This document shows, one piece after another, positions 22,600 to 31,445 of a DNA stretch of 34,944 nt. The stretch is from Chara braunii (taxonomy: Eukaryota; Streptophyta; Charophyceae; Charales; Characeae), in NCBI GenBank assembly GCA_003427395.1, contig BFEA01000672.1:359764-394707 (forward strand), read 5' to 3'. The position numbers and the translations under genes are program-made. How positions within the stretch are numbered: the first letter of the stretch is position 1; each line of letters starts with the position of its first letter. The notes under the pieces are model-generated. The model was given only the letters and a program-made list of their open reading frames with translations, ran no database searches and was not told the origin of the DNA.

Positions 22600-22686
22600 G
22601 ATGGAAGTGGTGGGGCTGTGTATGTTGCCCGAGGTGCAACAGCAGATTTCACTCGCTGCCTGTTCATTGCTAATTCTGCGATACGT
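22600..22686 (+). CDS. Exon: Pmp-like beta-helix repeat 2
   Basis: 29 codons, phase 0-0, acceptor GGTTGTGCAG| and donor CGT|GTGAGT. It starts DGSGGAVYVARGATADF and ends with CLFIANSAIR, so the GGAV and F-x-x-N marks sit at the same places as in the exon at 21574. The intron between them is 948 bp. It appears to be a paralogous, exon-duplicated coil of the same secreted or surface protein. Confidence 0.75.
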
Positions 22687-22794
22687 GTGAGTAGCTCTTC
22701 TCCTCCCTGGCTTCCTTCCTACCGCTCGTTTTTGGTGTTCCCTGCTTTTCTCTTTTCCCCTGTTCATCTTGCAGCTTCTTCCTCTCCCCTCTCC

Positions 22795-22813
22795 CTCTCC
22801 CTCTCTCTCACTC

Positions 22814-22857
<44 letters not shown>
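22795..22857. repeat. (CT)n microsatellite
   Basis: A nearly pure CTCTCT tract within a T/C-rich stretch after the exon donor at 22686. Confidence 0.95.
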
Positions 22858-22859
<2 letters not shown>

Positions 22860-23334
22860 TTTCTCCCCTCGCAGTACTTTCCCTCCTTTATGTATCTTTT
22901 TTAATTTCTTTTCTTTTTCTGCTTCCTTTTTGCAGTTTGTCTTCATCTCACTTTCCTCTCCTTACGTCGTGGATTCAGTTTCACTACCCACTCACCATTT
23001 CTCAATTTCTTTTTGCAGAGTTAGGGGATCGTTCCACTGCATAAACCACACAGATTACGAACAGCTTGTGATCATAGATTCTTCAGATCAAAGGCTGTGA
23101 TGATGCAGTGGGTTTGCAATTGTGGCACAGTGATTTGCAATCCTAGCACAGTGATTTGGAATCCTAGCACAGTAATGTTAAGGTGCAGAGGGTTTGCAGT
23201 CCTAGCTCTGTGAAGCAAAGCCCATGCTTGTATCTGGAAACCTTTCCTCTACACTGCCATTCAAAGGTTTTCCCAATGGCGTTCGTATGAACCTCATGTC
23301 GTTAACCATCCACATCACAACCACCAGTGCTTCC

Positions 23335-24532
23335 GCGTGCGCATGATATCGTTTGTTGTCGTCTTCTCCCTCTCTGCCTACGGTTTACCAGGCAGCTCTG
23401 TTTATACGATATATATACTATACATATATATATTGATATACATATATCGTCACACAGTGTATCGGAGTGCAAAGGCGAAAAAAACAAAACAGAAAAAGGA
23501 AAGAAGTAAGGAAGGAAAGCTCCACCTGTTCATCACCTCTTATGTACAAGGCCGGCCACGTGGATGATGATTGAGCACCAGCTGCCCCGATCCCCGTGTG
23601 TCACATGTCACAACGGCCCACTTGCATACAGCCAAAAGGCAAAGAGGTAAAGGAAAGGAGGAAACCAAACCTCACTTGTACGAGTAAAAAAACAAACCTC
23701 AATTGTAGGAGTCAGCAGGACAGATAAAGCTTTCGACACTACCAACCAACAGGTACGGAGTAACAATCCAAAGATAATCAAGAGTAAAAGAAACGGAACC
23801 ACAACAGAGGGCCCGCAAAATACAGATGCCATTCCACATCAGGGAGAAATGGCCGACAAAAGAAAAAAGAACAAAGAAAAAATATACATATATATTTTTT
23901 TAATTCAAAAAAATAAAAGAGGGAAGGCAAAATCTGCCAACAGGAAGAGCATGCACCTGCTAGTACAGGCCCGACTCTAGCCGCATCATCTGCAGGAGCG
24001 GAGAGCTAGCAACATCGGATAATATATCGTCACACAGTGTATCGGAGCGCAAAGGCGAAAAAAACAAAACAGAAAAAGGAAAGAAGGAAGGAAATCTCCA
24101 CCTGTTCATCACCTCTTACGTACAAGGTCGGCCACATGGAAGATGGTTGAGCACCGGCTGCCACCATCCCCGTGTGTCACAAGGACCCACTTGCAGACAG
24201 TCAAAAGGCAAAGAGGTAAAGAAAAGGAGGAAACCAAACCTCACTTGTAGGAGTCAGTAGGACAGATGAAACTTTCGACACTACCAACCAACAGAGTAAC
24301 ATTCCAAATATAATCAAGAGTAAAAGAAACGGAACCACAATAGAGGGCCTGCAATATACAGATGCCATTCCACATCAGGGAGAAATGGCCAACAAAAGAT
24401 AAAAAATAAAAATGAAAAAATAAAAGAGGGAAGGTAAAATCTGCCAAGAGGAAGAGCACGAGCCTGCTAGTACAGGCCCGGCTCTAGCCGCATCATCTGC
24501 AGGAGCAGAGAGCTAGCAAAGTCGGAGAATGG
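23335..24532 (+). mobile_element. Retrozyme-like repeat copy B with 580-bp tandem duplication
   Basis: It starts with the block that follows the ribozyme in other copies (TCGTTTGTTGTCGTCTTCTC, then GTTTACCAGGCAGCTCTG). The ribozyme itself is missing. An AT-rich stretch follows, then a unit starting CGTCACACAGTGTATCGGAG at 23448 that is repeated at 24028 (period 580). The two units share blocks such as CACCTGTTCATCACCTCTTA, ATGCCATTCCACATCAGGGA and GCCGCATCATCTGCAGGAGC. No coding potential is seen. Confidence 0.7.
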
Positions 24533-24543
24533 TTTGTGTGCGA

Positions 24544-25377
24544 AGAGTAGAGATCACTCCTTGCAAAGCAGAGCTGAGATATGACGAAGTAGTGGTTGTG
24601 CTACCCTCTTCACCCAAAAATAACGCCCAGGCGTTGTGTACGAATATAACTCCCACCGGGCTTTATATTCGTTTATAACCCCCGGGCGTTATATTCAGTA
24701 AATTTGTGGTAACTTCTGTGAGGCCACAAAATTCAAAAAAAAAAAATCAAAAAATTCTGAAAAAAAAAATGTTGTCCAGGATTGGAATGCGACCAACTTT
24801 TGGCTGAGGGTCACTTCAGAATTCCTTATAAAATCGGAAAAAAAAAAAACAAACCGAAAACTAAAGCCAAAATGTACCCCTTGGAAGTCAAAACCCCATT
24901 CAACCCTCTTCAAAACCCATGTATACCCCCTTCCCCGCCCTTTAAAACCCTTGTATACTACCTCTTCAAGGCACTCTGCCCATGGAACATTCAAATATAA
25001 CGCCCGGGCGTTCTATTCAAATACAACGCCTGGGTGTTCTATTCAAAGGGGCGTTCTAATTGAAAAAAAGTGAGTAAAAACGAAAATCTCATCTTTTTAG
25101 GGTAAGTTGCATAGCGCATACATAAATAAAATAAGCTGCTTGTTTTGTTGTGGCGGCTGCGTTGACTCTTTTGGGTGAGTTGCATTCTTAGCTCAGCTGG
25201 ATAGAGCAACAACCTTCTAAGTATAACACTCGGGCGTTATTAGGGTAAGTTGAATATAACGCTCGGGCGTTATTTTCGGGTGAAGACGGTAGCTAATGGT
25301 TTGTGACAACCATTGGCTAGCACAAAGACTACTTTGTCATATCTCAGCGCTGCTTTGCAAAGAGTGATCTCTACTCT
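24544..25377. mobile_element. 834-bp foldback element
   Basis: The 50-bp outer arms 24544-24593 and 25328-25377 are inverted copies with 3 mismatches. Inside them are a second pair of ends, GCTACCCTCTTCACCC (24600-24615) and GGGTGAAGACGGTAGC (25278-25293). Five or more short palindromes of the type ATAACGCCCGGGCGTTAT follow (near 24625, 24675, 25000, 25025, 25255). The inner ends match the small hairpin MITE at 33310-33427. No transposase is present. Confidence 0.75.
25182..25222 (+). pseudogene. 5' half of an organelle-type tRNA-Arg(UCU)
   Basis: The sequence reads as acceptor strand GCATTCT, D arm (TAGCTCAGCTGGATAGAGC) and anticodon arm with TCT in the loop, ending just after CTTCTAAGT. 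There the palindromic ATAACACTCGGGCGTTAT sequence takes over, so no T arm follows. The D arm is of bacterial/organelle type. It is most likely a fragment of mitochondrial or plastid origin captured in the foldback element. Confidence 0.55.
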
Positions 25378-25419
25378 TTGTGAGAAAGATACTGAGCTCT
25401 ATCAACAGGTTGGTGTTCG

Positions 25420-25914
25420 ACGGCGCTGGATCGTTTAGAGTGCTGATGAAGTGGCGATTGACCTGAAAAACAATGCATAGTCTTTTTGTGGCCTCTGTCC
25501 TCGCACTGTTGATTTTACTACTATGTACACCAACCTTCTTCATGACTGCATTCTGAATAACTTGGCAAAATTCTTTCATGGGGGCATTCACCTCCTCCTC
25601 CAGAGCACCATGGGCTTGAGTGGAGGGAAACTACAGCGTCATTTGGCTCATGTACCTTTTTAGGTATGCATCTACAAGTCCGTTCTGATGGCTCGCTTCG
25701 CATGAGCGTGTTTGATAAAGCGGCTGCTTGGGATTTCCCTGTCATTCATTATTCAAGTGCGACCTCCAACATCCCTTCCCATGAACCGCCGGGGGTGTTC
25801 ACTGGACGATTGACCAGATTTGAACAAATCATTTGGTATGACTTTCGAACTGCAGCAACGAAACTTACTCGTTTGCATGCTTTCTCGTCGGTATTCCCCA
25901 TCAACCTTCGCTAA
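25420..25914 (+). pseudogene. Degenerate reverse transcriptase remnant
   Basis: Broken plus-strand pieces read VDFTTMYTNLLHDCILNN (about 25508-25560) and, further on, DGSLRMSVFDKAAAWDFPVI, SNIPSHEPPGVF and GRLTRFEQI (25689-25830). The pair 'D-[FV]-T-x-[ML]-YT-[NS]-L-x-H' followed by 'DK..DFP..H...SNIP...GV...L.R' is one I associate with a widespread eukaryotic RT type that is neither Gypsy nor L1-like; I cannot name the clade safely. Stops and a frameshift around 25600-25665 show it is dead. The frame continues weakly to 25914. Confidence 0.5.
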
Positions 25915-26039
25915 GGGGTGGACCTGCTACATGGGCTCCCGTCAATGTCGCTATCCTACACATGTGACGTATCTCTCTCAGTGGTTTCGACGCATGTTGC
26001 AATGGTCCCTGCATCATCCACTGTCTTCTGTCTCCACGT

Positions 26040-26390
26040 CACTCTTGTTGTGCTCCTGCTTGCTCATCTGCTGCTACTGCAGTTTCCACTGCTGCTGTCT
26101 CTACTGGTGTGGTTTCCATTGCTGCAGTTTTCACCACTGTAATTTTTCTACAACTCTGGTTTTCACTTGGCAGCTTCTGCTACTGCAGTTTCCACCGTTG
26201 CAGTAATTTCTGCTGCGGCCGTTTCCGCCACTGTGGTTTCCATTGCTGCGGCTTCCACTGCTGCAGTTTCCATTACTACAGTTTCTACAACTCCGTTTTT
26301 TCCTCCGGCAGTTCCTGCTACTGCAATTTCCACTGCTGCAGTTGCTACTACAGCTTCCTCCACTCAGTCTTCAGTCAAGCGATTTCAATA
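26040..26390. repeat. Imperfect trinucleotide-based minisatellite
   Basis: Repeats of TGCTGCAGTTTCCACTGCTG type, read in the three plus frames as Ala/Val/Thr-, Leu/Pro- or Cys/Phe-rich peptides. None resembles a family, so I treat the region as non-coding repeat. Confidence 0.6.
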
Positions 26391-26728
26391 CCTGGAATTT
26401 CCCGCACTATACTTTTTGCTGCTACAGCTTCCTCTGCTGCATCTCCAGAACAGTCTCTTTGACACTCAAGTCCTTGGTTTCAAAATCTTACGCTGTCCAC
26501 CCCCCTTTCATCTCTTTCTGTGCTTGGCTGCAGACGACTGCATTCCTCTTTGCCACCCCCATCTCCTCCACGGTAGCAAGGGCCTGTAGCACCATCTGGG
26601 TGATCTGCAAATTGTTGGGCAGCATCCGACACACCAGCCTGAGATCCTAACCAATCTCTGCGGTCTGACTGCAACTAATATCTGTCTTTACATTCTCCAC
26701 CTTCCGTTTTATACACCATCAGATTTCC

Positions 26729-28108
26729 TTGCAATCGCCCTTCAACTTGATGCTGATCTTCCCCCCCCCACAGCCAGAGGATTGTAATTATACCACGGAA
26801 AGAGGCTTTGCCATTGCTGTCCTAGAAGTAGCAATGAGGGACCACCAACTTGAATTATGCAATGCTCGAGCAGGTGAGTGGTTTAATCCTCCATCCCACA
26901 TCTCTGCCTGCATTGTGCACGGACCTGGCCATTACATGGCCATTGTACATATCTCTGACCACTGGGAGTTGTGGAACAATGGCTTTATGGTCCATGTCAT
27001 GGGATGCATACCTCTGGGCCTCAGCCCTCCTCCGTGCAAGCATGGACTTGAACCGGCAACCTTGGCCTCAAGAGCAAGTATCGTAACCACTACAGCCAGG
27101 ACACGGTGTTCAAAAGCGGAACCACACTGGCAGTGATATCCGCCCCACCCCTGCAAGGCTGTAGTGTCCACACTCAACACACACCACACACCACGCACAA
27201 CACCACACGAACGCTGGCAATCACTGCACACTTCGCTCCAAGTAGCACATGACCCCCATCGGTAGTATACCCCGCTCACTTATGCGGGACTTAACTGCCC
27301 GCCATAGTTCATGGGAGTCCATGGCATGAGTGATGTTACTGATTTCTTACACAATGATATTGTTTTCTTGCCACACCAAACTGTCCGCAATCTCTTTTAT
27401 GTCGAAGATCATTCCTATGGCCCCGTGCTGCAGCATGACAATGTACCAACACTCTTCGACCTTTGCACAGCTACAGGCACTGCTACACTCGGCCGTAGCC
27501 GCCATCGTCTCTGTCACAATCACGACAATGACATGGTCTTTGGATCCATGTGTGTAGAGGACCATCCCTCGATTCCTGACTGCAGGCACCCTCCGCATCC
27601 GGACACACACTGTCCATTTTGCAGTCATAGGCACTATACTGAATGCATGGTCTTTTGTGGTGAGCGTTCTTCCTTTATTTTGGCCTGCAATCAACATGCC
27701 ATTTGTTGGGAGTGTATGGCGGGCATGCTAAATGCCCGCCGTTGTGGCAATTGTTTTACTGAGAATGCTCAGCTAGGTCTTCCNTGTGTTCATCCACCTC
27801 ATCCTTACAATGTATGTCCTCTCTGTCGTCAAGGACAGACTCATTCTTCAGCCTTTTCTTATCCTCTTTTGCCTTCATCTTCATTCCACACTCAGTACTT
27901 TCCTTTACTTTCCCTTCATCATTCTTTGTTGGTCTTCTCTCCATCTCTCTTCCCTGTGTTTATCCCCTCCCCCTTCACTCTGCCTCTTTCTCACATCATA
28001 CAAGTGGGCCGTTATGGCACACGGGGATGGGGGCAGCTCGCGCTCAAGGCGAGCCTTGTACGTGAGAGGCACAGTGTAGGGGGAGTTAAAAGAAGAATGA
28101 GAAATTGA
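26729..28108 (+). pseudogene. Cys/His-rich RING-like ORF interrupted by a SINE
   Basis: Two open pieces (26729-27001 and 27329-28108) lie in one frame and join exactly if the SINE at 27002-27328 is removed. The first has GPGHYMAIVHISDHWELWNNG. The second has paired Cys motifs: HPPHPDTHCPFC, then CMVFC, then CNQHAICWEC with CGNC. This gives C-x-x-H-x-x-C-x-x-C...C-x-x-C spacing as in RING fingers (zinc-binding ubiquitin ligases). A second HPPHPYNVCPLC follows. After about 27840 the frame runs into T/C-rich sequence that looks non-coding. CCCCCCCCACAG at 26762-26773 could be an acceptor. It may be a nested host gene or TE cargo; the SINE adds an in-frame stop at 27134. The N at 27784 is unresolved. 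Confidence 0.5.
27002..27317 (-). mobile_element. Chimeric SINE with 5S rRNA-like and tRNA-like parts
   Basis: On the minus strand the element starts with a segment resembling the 3' half of 5S rRNA: GAACT, GCAGTTAAG (27299-27291), then TACTACCGATGGGGGTC (27267-27251), corresponding to box A and box C of 5S. A TG-rich middle follows, then a tRNA-like segment with A box TGGCTGTAGTGGTTA (27098-27084) and B box GGTTCAAGTCC (27053-27043). Flanking duplications are TCCATGTCATG (26991-27001) and TCCATGGCATG (27318-27328), one mismatch. No A-rich tail is present. Confidence 0.65.
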
Positions 28109-28196
28109 ATGGTTTCAATGTGCCCTCGTTTTTTGTTTTTTATCTTTTTTTTCGCAAAGTGTGCTCTTTTAGTTCATAGTTATGTGACAATGTATA

Positions 28197-28232
28197 GAGT
28201 CGGTGAAACTCCAACGAAACAGTTTGTCACAG
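28197..28232 (+). ncRNA. Hammerhead ribozyme fragment
   Basis: Stem II region GUCGGUGAAACUCCAAC and GAAACAGUUUG are present. The CUGAUGA core is mutated to GUAUAGA and the 5' half is absent. Confidence 0.6.
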
Positions 28233-28305
28233 TCCATCGTTTGTTGTCGTCTTCTCCCTCTCTGCCTATGCTTTACCCGGCAGCTCTGCTTGACTATATA
28301 TATAT

Positions 28306-28348
28306 TCAGCCTCCTGATGAGTCGGTGAAACTCCGACGAAACAGTTTG
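28306..28348 (+). ncRNA. 5'-truncated hammerhead ribozyme
   Basis: CUGAUGA (28314-28320), a perfect 5-bp stem II GUCGG/CCGAC and GAAA (28338-28341) are intact. The cleavage-site strand is replaced by a TA repeat, so it cannot self-cleave in cis. Confidence 0.7.
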
Positions 28349-28435
28349 TCACAGCCCCTCGTTTGTTGTCCTCTTCTCTCTCTCTGCCTATGGTTTACCG
28401 GGCAGTTCTGTTTATGACGATATATATATATTTTG

Positions 28436-28470
28436 TCAGAGTTTCACCGACTCATCAGGAGGCTGAACCC
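28436..28470 (-). ncRNA. Inverted hammerhead fragment
   Basis: On the minus strand this reads GGGTTCAGCCTCCTGATGAG followed by TCGGTGAAACTCTGAC. The GAAA strand is missing. It pairs with the plus copies at 28306 and 28556 as a potential long hairpin. Confidence 0.65.
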
Positions 28471-28542
28471 TATATATCGATGTAACCACAGCTGGGGTTA
28501 ATATGGATTATCACTCACAGGGTAATCAGTTAGGTGATTCTT

Positions 28543-28600
28543 CAGACTGTCGAGGGTTCAGCCTCCTGATGAGTCGGTGAAACTCCGATGAAACAGTTTG
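28543..28600 (+). ncRNA. Hammerhead ribozyme, type III, complete core
   Basis: Stem III pairs CAGACUG (28543-28549) with CAGUUUG (28594-28600), one G-U, and U28550 pairs with A28593. The cleavage triplet is GUC, with scission expected between 28551 and 28552. Stem I is GAGG (28552-28555) with CCUC (28562-28565), loop GUUCAG. CUGAUGA lies at 28566-28572. Stem II is GUCGG (28573-28577) with CCGAU (28585-28589), 7-nt loop. GAA plus A15.1 lies at 28590-28593. All strictly conserved core bases are present. The closing pair of stem II is G-U instead of G-C, which may lower activity. Confidence 0.9.
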
Positions 28601-28937
28601 TCGCAGACCCTCGTTTGCTGTCCTCTTCTCCCTCTCTGACTATGGTTTACTGGGCAGCTATATATGTATATATGCTGCAACAGAACTTTCTTTGTTTTGT
28701 GGGTGTTTTGCAGGCTTGTGATGGGGTGTGAACCGGGAGTCTGTAAAGTTTTCCATCTGGTGGGGGTGTGTGATAGTCTGCTTTGATTTTTGTCACAGGT
28801 ACCTTGAGGGCAGTGGTTGGTGGTCCCCACCACCTCAGGGTATCAGAGTTGTCGGGCAGTCGTCGCTGATGCTTGCTTAACCACAACCGGGGTTAAGGTG
28901 GATTATCACTTACAGTGTAATCAGTGAGGGGATTCTG

Positions 28938-28995
28938 CAGACTGTTGGGGGTTCAGTCTCCTGATGAGCCGGTGAAACTCCGACGTAACAGTTTG
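28938..28995 (+). ncRNA. Hammerhead ribozyme, type III, degenerate
   Basis: Stem III CAGACUG/CAGUUUG and CUGAUGA (28961-28967) are intact and the triplet is GUU. Stem I is GGGG/UCUC with wobble pairs. Stem II, GCCGG/CCGAC, has one mismatch. GAAA has become GUAA (28985-28988), which should abolish cleavage. The predicted site lies 395 nt after that of the copy at 28543. Confidence 0.8.
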
Positions 28996-29353
28996 CATTT
29001 GACAGATCTTCCAATGATGTATCTGCACATTGCTGCAGCCAGGTACATCATCACTCTCTGTTTTTTTCATGTCCTTTTCTTTGTCCTGTCAAGGTTATGG
29101 TGCCTCCTCAGATGTCAGAGGCAGGGTAGGAGGCTGTGAGAACGTCCAACTCCTCTTTTTTTTTTGACAGTCGAAAAGAGTCCTCCGGTTCTTGAACATT
29201 TGTATTTCCTAAAACGCATGGACATCCTTGGACTAATTACCTGTAAGGTTGCGAAAGCACTCAAAACACCATTGACGGCACTCGAGTAATCACCTCTTAG
29301 GCCCCTCGAGGATATCCATCAAGAACTTGGTGAGCCCTCCCACGAACGACACC

Positions 29354-29354
<1 letters not shown>

Positions 29355-29384
<30 letters not shown>
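29355..29384. repeat. Poly-C tract
   Basis: An uninterrupted run of about 30 C. Confidence 0.97.
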
Positions 29385-29388
<4 letters not shown>

Positions 29389-29915
29389 TCAACTTCCTGC
29401 AGTGGCTCCTTCAACCTTCCGCAAATGTCTCCTACTCTCGTCCCCCTTTCTGCGGATGGAGCATCCCTCCATCAATGGAGCGCTCCCTCGAGTCGGCTGG
29501 CAAAGGACCGCAGAGCAGCTCCCACAGAGCAGAACAGTCTGAGAGTGACTGAAGACAGCGGTGGTATTAAAGCAGCCCTTGCATTTGACAGCCATGAACA
29601 AACTGTTAGGGCTTTCCACAAGCCTCTTCAGCTTGCGCTTGTTCTTTTCTGACTCCCCGGGCACGGTGGCTGTTGTCGTGTTGCTTGAGCGTGGGGCAGA
29701 ATGGCCAAGTCCCTGTTTCTGTTTGTCCTTTTTTTCTCCCTTTCCCGATCCTCTTCTTGCGCTCTTTTTCTTTTCCTATTTGCTTCTCTTCCATCTAGGG
29801 ATGATCCAAAGCAGGGGAGGTTTCAAAACCACACACTCCCTGCAACCCTTTTCCCCAGTCTTCCGGTGACAGCATCTGTGACCACATGGATATCCAGCGG
29901 GGGCCTCTAGCCATG

Positions 29916-30032
29916 CTACCGTCTTCCACTGAATAAAACATATGGTCGTTATTGCTGTATTTTTGTTTGGACTGAAAGTTGCTCCCAATGTAGCTACAAT
30001 GACTGTGCATTCTATTCCGGGGAAAACGGTAG
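29916..30032. mobile_element. Diverged copy of the 118-bp hairpin MITE
   Basis: The ends CTACCGTCTTCCACTGAATA and CATTCTATTCCGG..AAAACGGTAG correspond to the ends of the element at 33310-33427. The length (117 bp) and the internal GGTCGTTAT-GCTGTATTT block also match. Confidence 0.55.
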
Positions 30033-30346
30033 GGGGAGTGGTGGTTAAACCTAAACGCCGAAGCAGATTGTGATAACCAGAAGAAACTTGGGGTATTCTA
30101 AAAAATGATCCGGAAGGGAACCTCACCACATGAACGCTTAGGTTTACTTAGTATCAGTCAATAATGGTTGTGCATATCTGGTTGATGATCTGATCCCTTT
30201 GTCTCCAACTCTGCAGTGTGTATCTGGCTGGAATTGGCTTCCTTCTTTTGTGAATACGGAGAGCACTGAGGGAGGGTATTTTTGGAAAAGCAGCAACTGG
30301 CCTAACGTGAATGAAATTATTGTGATCATCAAAACTGTAATTGCAG

Positions 30347-30430
30347 GGCCATGGAGGTGCAGCTTACATCGGCCGCACTGGGAAGGCAACTATAAAAGGC
30401 TGTGCTTTTGAAAAGAATGCTGGGAAATCG
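30347..30430 (+). CDS. Exon: Pmp-like beta-helix repeat 3
   Basis: 28 codons, phase 0-0, acceptor GTAATTGCAG| and donor TCG|GTGAGT. The peptide begins GHGGAAYIGRTGKATIKG and ends CAFEKNAGKS: GGAA-Y, then F-E-K-N, spaced as in the exons at 21574 and 22600. It continues the coil series after the 7.7-kb intron. Cys before the F-x-x-N mark is shared with the 22600 exon. Confidence 0.75.
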
Positions 30431-31084
30431 GTGAGTTGGTGTCTAGTATTGGTTGACGGCCTTGATCTGACCCGAGTTAGACGAACCCAGAAAAGTAACA
30501 CAAACTTGAAGGGGAGAATTCATCAAACCTGGCTGGTGAGTGGTAAAGTAAGTGGTAAAGTGGCTTCCTTTATCAGCACCTCCAGTTCAGTTGAAAATTA
30601 TGGCAGAGGACAGGACATCCTTTCTATCTCTGTGTCCACACCTGACACCTGACACCTGACACCTGACACCTCACTGATTCGGGAAATGAGCAATCAGGCT
30701 CAGCAGATATGTAGTGAAGACAAATAGAGGATCGTGGGGAATGAAACTCAGCTCTTGCTAGTGAAGGACTCTTGGTTTCAGGCCAACCTGGCAGTTCTGC
30801 GGAACGTGGAGTGAGAGGAACTCGGGAAGGGGTGGGTTGAGTTCTCAGGGGACGTCATTTGGAATAAAAGGGGCTCGTTCAATGATGGAATTGGCTGCGA
30901 GTCCTCCTTCAAATGGAGCAATTTATGCTGTCATCAGTGTCATGGGGTTTCTTCACTCGTAACGGATGGAAACGTCTGAGTGGGTATCATGAACTGACCT
31001 TGAGCACTGCACAGCCCGAGAGAGGGAGAAGCCATGTGCCGCAAGAGGTATAGAGGCAAGGCCACAGAGACAGACACACACACA

Positions 31085-31164
<80 letters not shown>

Positions 31165-31165
31165 N

Positions 31166-31241
<76 letters not shown>

Positions 31242-31445
31242 ATATGCAAAAGTTGTGTGAACTGTTGCTATCCCTACAGAAACTTTTGTGGAATAATGTG
31301 AATTGTGAACTGATGGCGGTTCTAAAGAGGAAGTGACATGTGGGGAAACCTTAAAAAAGCCCCAACAGCATTAAAGGCGGCAAAGACACCAACACTTTAT
31401 TTCGTACCATGGCACTAATACCATGATGTTCGTTTTTGCGTGCAG
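30431..31445 (+). other. Inferred intron with satellite tracts
   Basis: It contains (CACCTGA)4 at about 30639-30672 and the (CA)n(GA)n microsatellite at 31073-31240, with an N at 31165. The rest shows nothing recognisable. Confidence 0.5.
31073..31240. repeat. (CA)n(GA)n compound microsatellite
   Basis: A CA array to about 31123 is followed by a GA array to 31240. The N at 31165 marks an unresolved base. Confidence 0.97.

Larger units (their letters stand above)
28193..28995 (+). mobile_element. Retrozyme-like repeat cluster C
   Basis: Four plus-strand ribozyme segments and one inverted fragment lie within 800 bp, each followed by variants of CTCGTTTGTTGTCCTCTTCTC and GTTTACCGGGCAG. Two copies share a ~90-bp leader (TAACCACA..GGGGTTA..., GGATTATCAC, TAATCAGT) that starts at about 28487 and 28873. 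A GGTATCAGAG motif at 28839-28848 resembles the initiator-tRNA-Met primer-binding site of plant retroelements. If real, 28487-28838 would be a ~352-bp LTR, the size usual for plant retrozymes. No clear polypurine tract or target duplication is visible. Confidence 0.6.
22687..30346 (+). other. Inferred intron (about 7.7 kb) packed with mobile DNA
   Basis: It holds a CT microsatellite, ribozyme-family repeats, the foldback element, RT remnants, a RING-like ORF and a diverged MITE copy. I looked for a further GGA/FxxN exon here and saw none. About 29010-29915 shows only poly-C and short frames. Confidence 0.5.

Noticed and set aside
26109-26650. Ala/Val/Thr- and Leu/Pro-rich frames
   Set aside because: All arise from one imperfect TGCTGCAGTTTCCAC-type repeat.
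31034-31336. Arg/Glu- or Ser/Leu-repeat proteins
   Set aside because: Pure translation of CA/GA microsatellites.
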